Shown one piece after another: positions 12,606-18,741 of a stretch of 18,741 nucleotides of DNA. Where the stretch lies: contig WYEI01000241.1 of NCBI GenBank assembly GCA_009903905.1, forward strand, positions 1 through 18,741, read 5' to 3'. Every line of letters begins with the position of its first letter. The stretch's first letter is position 1. Origin of the DNA: Pyrobaculum sp. GTDB lineage: Archaea > Thermoproteota > Thermoprotei > Thermoproteales > Thermoproteaceae. The position numbers and the translations under genes were made by a program. The notes beneath the pieces are model-generated. The model saw only the letters and a list, made by a program, of their open reading frames with translations, was not told the origin of the DNA and made no database searches.

Positions 12606-13609
12606 ATCTTCCTCAGCATCTGGAGCGCTAGGAAGAGTATTAGCAGACCTTGTATCACTCTTATGAACTCAAAGGGGGTGCCCGCCTCTATCTGCATGTG
12701 GCGTGCGCCTTCCTGCAGTATTCCGAGGAACACCGAGGCGAGGAGCACGCCTATTGGGTGCCCCCTGCCTAACATGGCGGCTGTGATGCCGTCGAAGCCG
12801 AGGCCGTAGACATTGGCTAGGTTCCTGGCAAGGCTGTAGGAGGGCGGCCTAGCAACCACCTGCAACACGCCTGCGAGGCCGGCCGTGAGGGCGCCTATTC
12901 CAAACGCCACCAAGACCGCCTGTTCAGGCCTTATGCCGTATGCCTTGGCCACTGTGGGGTTTTGCCCGCTTATTGATATCCTGTAGCCCCAAACGCTGTA
13001 TCTGAGGAAGACGTAGATCAACACAGCGGTTAGATACGCCAGCGGCACCGCCAGCGTGAGATCCGTACCTGGGAACAGCGGGGTGAGGCGGGCGGCCTCC
13101 GGCATCTTAACCGACTCCTCTGGTTGCAACGGGTTTGCAAATACGGTGGAGACAGCCATTATCACCAGCCAATACGCGGTCCAATTCATCATGATGGTGC
13201 TCACCACCTCGTTTACCCCTCTCCAGCTCCTCAACAGGGCTGGTACCGCCGACCAAGCCGCCGCGAAGACAAGCCCCAGGAGCACGGCAAGCGGCAGGGC
13301 CAAGACGTCTCTAGCGAGGTGGGCGGCCACCACGGCGCCTAAGGCGCCCATATATGCCTGCCCCTCCGCGCCTATGTTGAATAAACCGGACTTTAGACCC
13401 ACGGCAAATGTGAGACCTGTTAGGAGGATGGGCGCCGAGAATGCAAGAGCGGAGAAAAGGTAGGTCTGGTCCGACAGCGGCGTCACCAGCATGGACCTGT
13501 AGGAGAGGACGGGGTCGTAACCCGATATCCACATGGCGGCGGCGCCAAGCGCAAACGCCAAGAGCAGGGCGAGCCCAGTGTTTAACAACGGCAGTAGGAG
13601 CCCCTTCAT
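12602..13609 (-). CDS. Nucleoside-type ABC importer permease, first subunit
   Basis: This 335-residue permease is NupP/YufP-like. The conserved GLKSGLFNIGAEGQAYMGALGAV motif near residues 71-93 parallels NIGLEGIMLLGAL in its partner. RSWRGVNEVVSTIMMNWTAYW is a family hallmark of this subgroup, and GYRISISGQNPTVAKAYGI (about 228-246) is the ATPase-coupling loop. Around eight to nine hydrophobic spans are visible. It pairs with the downstream permease as a heterodimeric channel. Its ATG overlaps the ATPase stop (ATGA) and its stop overlaps the second permease start, so all four transporter genes are translationally linked. Confidence 0.9.
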   Translation of the reverse strand: MKGLLLPLLNTGLALLLAFALGAAAMWISGYDPVLSYRSMLVTPLSDQTYLFSALAFSAPILLTGLTFAVGLKSGLFNIGAEGQAYMGALGAVVAAHLARDVLALPLAVLLGLVFAAAWSAVPALLRSWRGVNEVVSTIMMNWTAYWLVIMAVSTVFANPLQPEESVKMPEAARLTPLFPGTDLTLAVPLAYLTAVLIYVFLRYSVWGYRISISGQNPTVAKAYGIRPEQAVLVAFGIGALTAGLAGVLQVVARPPSYSLARNLANVYGLGFDGITAAMLGRGHPIGVLLASVFLGILQEGARHMQIEAGTPFEFIRVIQGLLILFLALQMLRKI

Positions 13610-15042
13610 AGCCCCGCCATCTTCCTGCCCACAAGCTCCACCCCCATCTCATCCACGGGGCCGTACGCCACGATCTTCCTCCTGTACATAACCGCGATTG
13701 TGTCCGCCAGTTTATATGCTTCGTCTAGGTCGCTCGTCACGAGCAACACCCCTGCCCCTGCGTTTCTGGCGCTTATGAGGAGCCTCTGGACGTACTCCGT
13801 CGTGGCCACGTCGAGGCCCCGGGTGGGCTGGTGCGCCACTATGAGCCTACCCCCCCTGCTCAGCTCGCGCCCCACCACCAACTTCTGCTGGTTACCGCCG
13901 GAGAGTTGCCTCGCAAGCGCCCAAGGCCCTGGCGCAACTATTCCAAACTCCTCTATCAGCTTCGCGGCGAAGCGCTCGGCATCCCGCCAAGAGATCAAGC
14001 CGCGTCTGGCGAACTCGCCTTCTTTGCCTATGACTGCGTTCTCCACAAGAGACATCTCAAGTATCAACGCCTTCTTATGCCGGTCGTCAGGTATGTAGGC
14101 GTAGCCCCCATGGATCTTGACCACGCCCCTGCCCTTCCTAACCCCCACAATGGCCTCCACGAGGTGTTCCTGTCCGTTGCCCTCGACGCCGACTATCGCC
14201 AAGATCTCCCGCTCCCTGACGGAGAAGTCTACGCCCTGCACCACTGCCCTGCCGCCCTCGTAGACCCACAGATCCTTCACCTCCAGGACGGGACGCTCGC
14301 CGGGTTTGCCCAGCCTCTCTACGCTCTCGCTCTTCACCTCGCCGACCATGGCCTCCACCAGCTTTCTCGCGTCGTAAGGAGGAGCGAACTCAGCCGCCTT
14401 GAGCCCTCTCCTCAACACGGCGACGCGGTCCGCTATTTCGAGGACCTCCGGTATCTTGTGGGTGATGTAGACCACTGACTTGCCCTGCTCCTTTAGCCGC
14501 CTTATTACTTGAAACAGCGCCTTTACCTCAGGCGGAGACAAGACGGTGGTAGGCTCGTCCAGTATGAGCAGGTCAGCCCCCCAATACAAGGCCTTAACTA
14601 TTTCGACCCGTTGTCTCATGCCTAGAGGCAACTCCTCCACGTCTCTATCCCACTCGATCTCGAAGCCGAGCTCCTCAGCTATTTTCTCCACTTTCCTCCT
14701 AAGCTCGGCGGAAGTCGGGGAGAGACTTGCCCCCTCTAATATGGCGACGTTTTCAAGCGCCGTGAGGCCGGGTATTAGGGAGAGGTGTTGATGCACCATG
14801 GCTATCCCAAGCCTAAGGGCGTCCCTCGCGTTTTTCGGCTTAACCCTCCTGCCGTCGATGTATATCTCTCCTGAGGTGGGTCTGTAGACGCCGGCAAGTA
14901 TCTTCATGAGCGTGGTTTTCCCGGCGCCGTTTTCTCCCAGCAGTGCAAGCACCTCGCCTGGAAAAATGTCGAGAGAGACTCCCCTTAAGGCGTGTGTCCC
15001 GTCGGAAAAAACCTTGTGTATTTCCCTGAGGGAGATCTTCAT
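13606..15042 (-). CDS. Nucleoside-type ABC importer ATPase, two fused nucleotide-binding domains
   Basis: The 478 residues carry two ABC domains. In the first, Walker A GENGAGKTT is at 36-44, the Q-loop HQHL at 84-87, the signature reads LPLGMRQ at 139-144 instead of LSGGQ, Walker B LLILDEPT is at 158-165 and the switch His is 195. In the second, Walker A reads GVEGNGQEHL (285-294) without the lysine, the signature LSGGNQQ (380-386) is intact, and Walker B reads LIVAHQPTRGLD with Gln405 in place of the catalytic Glu. One composite site should thus hydrolyse ATP while the other is degenerate, as in NupO/YufO-type ATPases of BMP transporters. The ATG shares one base with the stop of the binding-protein gene. 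Confidence 0.92.
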   Translation of the reverse strand: MKISLREIHKVFSDGTHALRGVSLDIFPGEVLALLGENGAGKTTLMKILAGVYRPTSGEIYIDGRRVKPKNARDALRLGIAMVHQHLSLIPGLTALENVAILEGASLSPTSAELRRKVEKIAEELGFEIEWDRDVEELPLGMRQRVEIVKALYWGADLLILDEPTTVLSPPEVKALFQVIRRLKEQGKSVVYITHKIPEVLEIADRVAVLRRGLKAAEFAPPYDARKLVEAMVGEVKSESVERLGKPGERPVLEVKDLWVYEGGRAVVQGVDFSVREREILAIVGVEGNGQEHLVEAIVGVRKGRGVVKIHGGYAYIPDDRHKKALILEMSLVENAVIGKEGEFARRGLISWRDAERFAAKLIEEFGIVAPGPWALARQLSGGNQQKLVVGRELSRGGRLIVAHQPTRGLDVATTEYVQRLLISARNAGAGVLLVTSDLDEAYKLADTIAVMYRRKIVAYGPVDEMGVELVGRKMAGL

Positions 15043-16292
15043 CAGCTGACGGCTCCTAGGCCCAGCTCCTTCCTGAGCTGAACCACCTGGTCCTGCGTGG
15101 TGGGCAGAGGCACCTTCTCTTTGCCGGATATTATGTCTTGTTTGAACTGGTCAACCGCCTCCCAGATCCACTGCGGTATTCTAGACCTCATCTCCTTCAC
15201 TGTGTTGATGATGTTTTGGGCATCGGACTCCTTCACGGCGCCTGCCCTGATGCCTATCTCCAAAAACTGCGTTAAGTCATCCAGCGTGCTCACAGAGACG
15301 CCGCCCTCCTTGAGGCCCAGCTCCAGGACACCGCCTTGGAACGTGCCCTCCACAGCCCTCTTAGTTGCCTCGTATACGCCGACGTCTACCCGCTTCATCA
15401 TAGAGGCCAGTACGAAGCCGGGCTTCAGGTAGTCCTGGTCAGCGTCTACGCCTATGGCGAATGGGGGACCCATGCTTCTCCCGGCCCGTCTGCCGGCCTC
15501 CGCCACTGCCTCAAAAACGCCGAGCCCCGTGGCGCCCGCCGCCTGGTATATCACGCAGACGCCCTGCGTCAACATCACCTCTGCCGCTTGCTTGCCCTTG
15601 GCGGGGTCGTTGAAGGAGCCTGTGTAGACGTAGAGTATATCAAACCTCACGTCTCTGCCGAATCTCTGCTTTATGTAGCGCTCGGCCCACCTCACGCCGT
15701 AGGCGTAGCCGATCTCGAACTTCCACAAAACAGGTATCTCCATCCCCAGCACGATGCCGACCTTTGTGCAGTTGTGGTTATACGCCGCGAGGGCCGCCAG
15801 CGCCCCTACAAGCGCGGAGCCCTCGTTTTCTCTGTAGAGCACCGACAACACGTTGGGGCGGTCTGGTATGTAGCCATCGATGATGGCGAACTTCATGTTG
15901 GGAAACTCCTGCGACACCTGCTTAACGGCGTCTGTCATTAGGAAGCCGACTGCCACAGCGATAACTGCGTCGCCGGACTTCGCCGCAGCTCTGAGGTTGG
16001 GCACGTAGTCGTCCTGCGTCTTGCTCTGGACCTCCTTGAGCCCAAGCCCGAAGTCCTTAGCGGCCCTCGACGCGCCTAGATACGCCATGTCGTTAAACGA
16101 CAGATCCCCCCTCCCGCCTATGTCGTATATCACGTAGATGTTGCCCTTGGGCTTTGTGGTCTGGGTGATGGGCACAGTGGCGGTCTGCGGGGTGGTTGTC
16201 TGCGCTGGGGGTTGCTGTTGGAACGCCAGAAATGCGCCTATTGCAGCAATTATTACGACTACGGCTATTGCCAGCCAGAGTTTTGAGTTCAT
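15042..16292 (-). CDS. BMP/PnrA-family substrate-binding protein (nucleoside importer)
   Basis: This 416-residue extracellular binding protein opens with a membrane anchor or signal segment (5-24, LWLAIAVVVIIAAIGAFLAF). A Thr/Pro/Gln-rich linker (about 25-50) follows; there is no lipobox cysteine, so it is probably held by the N-terminal helix or a processed pilin/Sec signal. The binding domain has GGRGDLSFNDMAYLG near 59-73, where BMP proteins contact the nucleoside, and GVDADQDYLKPGFVLASMMK with RVDVGVYEA, the family hallmark. PnrA-type proteins bind purine nucleosides; others take diverse nucleosides or riboses, so exact specificity is open. It is first in a four-gene operon with its own TATA box. 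Confidence 0.9.
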   Translation of the reverse strand: MNSKLWLAIAVVVIIAAIGAFLAFQQQPPAQTTTPQTATVPITQTTKPKGNIYVIYDIGGRGDLSFNDMAYLGASRAAKDFGLGLKEVQSKTQDDYVPNLRAAAKSGDAVIAVAVGFLMTDAVKQVSQEFPNMKFAIIDGYIPDRPNVLSVLYRENEGSALVGALAALAAYNHNCTKVGIVLGMEIPVLWKFEIGYAYGVRWAERYIKQRFGRDVRFDILYVYTGSFNDPAKGKQAAEVMLTQGVCVIYQAAGATGLGVFEAVAEAGRRAGRSMGPPFAIGVDADQDYLKPGFVLASMMKRVDVGVYEATKRAVEGTFQGGVLELGLKEGGVSVSTLDDLTQFLEIGIRAGAVKESDAQNIINTVKEMRSRIPQWIWEAVDQFKQDIISGKEKVPLPTTQDQVVQLRKELGLGAVS

Positions 16293-16309
16293 GTAGCGTA
16301 GAACGGACT

Positions 16310-16319
16310 ATTTTTTATC
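16310..16319 (-). promoter_or_regulatory. TATA box of the BMP transporter operon
   Basis: The minus strand reads GATAAAAAAT-like A/T sequence, centred about 23-25 bases before ATG 16292 and just downstream of the TAA stop of the 109-residue membrane protein. Confidence 0.6.
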
Positions 16320-16321
16320 TA

Positions 16322-16651
16322 TTAGCGTCTTGGACGCAGGAGATATCCCGCGACCGCCCCCAGGACGAAGAAGAGGAGCCACAGCGCTACCCAGAGAGCC
16401 GCGATGAGGGGGAATGCGGAGAGATAGCGGCTCAGCCTAACAGCGTCAACGGCGACGTAGTAGAGGAGGACGGCGGCTACAGGCACCATGGCGGCCAGCG
16501 GCGACAGAGCCACGTCGCGTCTCCTCTCTGTGAAGTATCCGTATATCAACCCGCCGAGTAGCGGCAACAAGGCGGCGTTGAGCACGTTGAGCGGCGAGGC
16601 GGCTCCCGCCAGAGGGGTCAAGAGACCTAGGTACCTAATCCACCTTGACAT
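16322..16651 (-). CDS. Small hydrophobic membrane protein
   Basis: The 109 residues contain three or four hydrophobic segments, roughly at 8-40, 50-70 and 78-105. An arginine cluster (YFTERRRDVALS, about 39-50) sits between the first segments, and the tail is positive (LLRPRR), which suggests cytoplasmic placement of those loops. I recognise no family. ATG 16651 overlaps the acylase gene by 17 bases, so it is probably co-translated with it, perhaps as a membrane partner. The stop TAA lies 30 bases before the start of the transporter operon, so read-through into that operon is possible. Confidence 0.65.
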   Translation of the reverse strand: MSRWIRYLGLLTPLAGAASPLNVLNAALLPLLGGLIYGYFTERRRDVALSPLAAMVPVAAVLLYYVAVDAVRLSRYLSAFPLIAALWVALWLLFFVLGAVAGYLLRPRR

Positions 16652-18725
16652 ACTCCCCCTTGACCCACGGCATGTACATAGCGTCGTAAAGCGGGCTTAG
16701 AGGGTCGCCGTCAGGGCCTCCCGGCAACATCATGTAGACGCCGTCGCCGAAGGCCACTATAAACCTCACGCTGGGTCCATGCGAGACCTGGAACCCAGGC
16801 GCGACGTTGACTGTGAACCAGCTCCCGGGGGCCTCCACCTGTCTATAGTTGAGCCCTGGGAAGGCTGACCCGAGGACGTGCGTGAGGCTGTATTTGTGTA
16901 GCTGGCCCCACGGCGATGTCGCCTTCAACGCCTCGGCCGCCGCCGCCTCGACTACGGAGCGGTTTACTAAACCGCGTTTAATAGAGGCAAGCGTCACCTC
17001 GAAAGGCACTAAGGTGGTAGAGACGTTGAACCTGCCCCATGTCAACTTCTGCAGATTGTAGAGAAAAGTGGCATACCTCGCAGCCGTCACCGAGTCAGTC
17101 CTCATGGCGCAGTCCCACCTATTGAGCTCCTCCAGCAACCTCCTCCCGCTCTCGCCGCCGTATTCCGCCAGAAGAGACTTGGCGTCTCTACAGGAGATGT
17201 CCACGACGTCTCTCTGTATGTCCATGACGTCGCCCACAGTAATCTTCCCTCTTGTCGCCTTCTGGGCTATGAGCTCCATGATTCTGTCGTGGCGGTATCT
17301 ATCCGCCCACCTCCACTGCAGGTAGACGTTGGCGTCGGCCACCTTGTTGTTGGCGGTGGCTAAATACGGCGGGTTAATATAATTCAAGACGCTGGGCAAC
17401 CAGACGAACTTCGTCCACTCGCCCTCGCCCCTAGATCCGTTAAAGGGGAGGTAGCCCCCGTCTCTTATGGGGAAGTAGCCGCTGGCGAAATACGCAACCG
17501 CTCCGTATTTATCCGCATAGACTGTGTTTTGGCTCGGCACCACGAAGTACCTCAAGCCCTCTAGGAACTCGGTTAAGTTCCTCGCCCTGTTCATGCGGTA
17601 GAGGGCCACGGCCTCCAGCGTTACGTTGTTCCCAAGCCACCTCATGGCGTATCTCTGCCCTCCATACTCCACCACGGGGCCGTGTATGGTCTCCAGCACC
17701 TCCAACGTCTTCTCCACGCATCTGTTGTTGAGGTCGCAGATCTTAAACGTCTCAGTCCGCCTCTCCGCCTCCAGCCAGGACCCCTTGTAGTAATACCGCG
17801 TGCCATTCCACACATAGTAATAATAATCAATAACGTCGATCCCCGTGTTTGTGAAGCCCCACGCAACATAGCCGTTGGTGCCTATCACCACGACGGGAGC
17901 CCCGGGGAAGGCGACGCCCATCACTGTGTAGTCGGGTGTCTCGATCCTCTGGAAGATCCAGGTGGGAGGCACGGAGAGAGACAGATGCGGGTCGTTGGCC
18001 AATATCGGCTTTCCGGTTGCCGTGAAGTTCGGCGAGATAACCCAGTTGTTGCTACCCAGAGCCAGCCAAGTAGGCGAAAACATAGCCTTGCGGGGCAGAA
18101 TAGGCGTGTTGACCTCGCGGGACAGCGTCACTTCTAAAAACCGCGGCCCGAGGGCGTCGGCCAAAACCTTCAGCTCTAGATCGTCCTCGCCGCCGCTGAG
18201 ACCCCAGGCGATCAGCTTAGCTATTGCAATGGTGTCGACGGGGCTCCAGGGCTCCGGCTTCTTGCCCAGCACCAAATACTCCACGGGCGCGGCGTTTTGG
18301 GCTAGGAAGTCGTTAACGCCGCGTGTGTACTCCTCTATTAAGGAGGCGTACTCCGGGTGGTTGGACTTTATGTAGATCCATGTCTTCTCAGCCGCCTTGT
18401 AGAGACCCCTAGACCTGAAGTATATGTCAGTATCCAGCGCGGCCTCGCCCAACAGCTCCGAGAGCCGGCCTTCTACGGCTCTCCTCATGACGTCCATCTG
18501 GAAGAGGCGGTAGTACGCATGTGCGTAACCCAGCTTGTAGAAAGCCTCCCTCTCGTCTCCCGCCTTAACCACCAACACGTAGTTCTCAACCGGCGCAGGA
18601 GGCGGCGGCCTCGCCACGGCTTTCATGGGGCCTTGGAAGGGGTCGGCGAACCTTAAGACGTAGGGAGGAATGAGAAAAATAATTGAAAGTGCAATAAAAA
18701 TAACAAGTAAACCCACCCACCTCAT
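16635..18725 (-). CDS. Penicillin-acylase-family Ntn hydrolase, membrane anchored
   Basis: This 696-residue penicillin amidase (S45) family protein is made as a single precursor. An N-terminal membrane segment (about 4-24) should export and anchor it outside the cell. The alpha-chain region has AFYKLGYAHAYYRLFQMDVMRR (61-82) and GRLSELLG. The presumed autocleavage site is at GSNNW, making Ser225 the N-terminal nucleophile of the beta chain. The family motifs ILANDPHL (241-248), AFPGAPVVVIGTNGYVAWG (272-290) and a beta-chain SQNTVYADKYGAVAYFASG follow. Natural substrates of archaeal members are unknown; N-acyl amides or peptides are possible. The start ATG is 16 bases from the window edge, so its promoter is mostly outside. 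It overlaps the downstream small membrane-protein gene by 17 bases. Confidence 0.9.
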   Translation of the reverse strand: MRWVGLLVIFIALSIIFLIPPYVLRFADPFQGPMKAVARPPPPAPVENYVLVVKAGDEREAFYKLGYAHAYYRLFQMDVMRRAVEGRLSELLGEAALDTDIYFRSRGLYKAAEKTWIYIKSNHPEYASLIEEYTRGVNDFLAQNAAPVEYLVLGKKPEPWSPVDTIAIAKLIAWGLSGGEDDLELKVLADALGPRFLEVTLSREVNTPILPRKAMFSPTWLALGSNNWVISPNFTATGKPILANDPHLSLSVPPTWIFQRIETPDYTVMGVAFPGAPVVVIGTNGYVAWGFTNTGIDVIDYYYYVWNGTRYYYKGSWLEAERRTETFKICDLNNRCVEKTLEVLETIHGPVVEYGGQRYAMRWLGNNVTLEAVALYRMNRARNLTEFLEGLRYFVVPSQNTVYADKYGAVAYFASGYFPIRDGGYLPFNGSRGEGEWTKFVWLPSVLNYINPPYLATANNKVADANVYLQWRWADRYRHDRIMELIAQKATRGKITVGDVMDIQRDVVDISCRDAKSLLAEYGGESGRRLLEELNRWDCAMRTDSVTAARYATFLYNLQKLTWGRFNVSTTLVPFEVTLASIKRGLVNRSVVEAAAAEALKATSPWGQLHKYSLTHVLGSAFPGLNYRQVEAPGSWFTVNVAPGFQVSHGPSVRFIVAFGDGVYMMLPGGPDGDPLSPLYDAMYMPWVKGEYVKVD

Positions 18726-18741
18726 AAGGTATTTAACATAT

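Noticed and set aside
1..18741. CRISPR array, mobile element, tRNA or toxin/defence system
   Set aside because: No direct repeats with spacers, no transposase or integrase reading frame, no tRNA T-loop consensus and no defence-family motif seen on either strand.

Overview
The window is a gene-dense stretch of about 18.7 kb from a hyperthermophilic crenarchaeon, most likely Pyrobaculum or another member of the Thermoproteaceae. This rests on archaeal/eukaryotic-type ribosomal proteins (L31e, LX/L18Ae), aIF6, prefoldin alpha, a two-domain Spt5 and an archaeal TrpRS. It also rests on high GC, frequent GTG starts, and TATA boxes about 23-28 bases before many start codons, which implies leaderless mRNAs. 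I found no tRNA, rRNA, CRISPR array, insertion sequence or long repeat. No stretch over 300 bases lacks a gene; the longest non-coding gaps are about 50-85 bases.

Left part (1-2904): the end of a small TRAM-domain protein runs convergently into trpS (minus strand). Upstream of trpS lie an endonuclease III-like HhH-GPD glycosylase and a COG5014-type radical SAM protein, translationally coupled by an ATGA overlap.

Information-processing block (2905-9879, all plus strand): a tiny basic ORF, rpl31e, aIF6, LX, prefoldin alpha, ftsY, secE, spt5, rpl11, rpl1, rpl10, mevalonate kinase and a three-helix membrane protein. It is cut into short units (rpl31e-aIF6; LX-pfdA-ftsY; secE-spt5; rpl11-rpl1; rpl10-mvk-TM), each with its own TATA box. 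Inside units, genes overlap or are one base apart. Ribosome assembly and translation, SRP-dependent secretion, transcription elongation and the first committed kinase of isoprenoid-lipid synthesis are therefore neighbours. No L12 gene follows rpl10.

Salvage and transport block (9888-18725): a uridine phosphorylase, a cysteine-bearing unknown protein and a SPOUT-like COG4080 protein lie on the plus strand. They converge on an Hsp20 gene and a four-gene BMP-family nucleoside ABC importer (binding protein, double ATPase, two permeases) on the minus strand. Uptake followed by phosphorolysis makes a coherent nucleoside-salvage set. Upstream of the importer on the same strand are a small membrane protein and a membrane-anchored penicillin-acylase-family Ntn hydrolase.

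The points most worth a second look are: TATA boxes that overlap or abut the TAA stop codon of the preceding gene; an L11 whose proline-rich N-terminal loop is replaced; a two-helix SecE; a compact HhH glycosylase; a GC-rich palindrome directly after aIF6; and a 30-residue basic ORF before rpl31e. I did not find a clearly new multi-gene defence or metabolic system.
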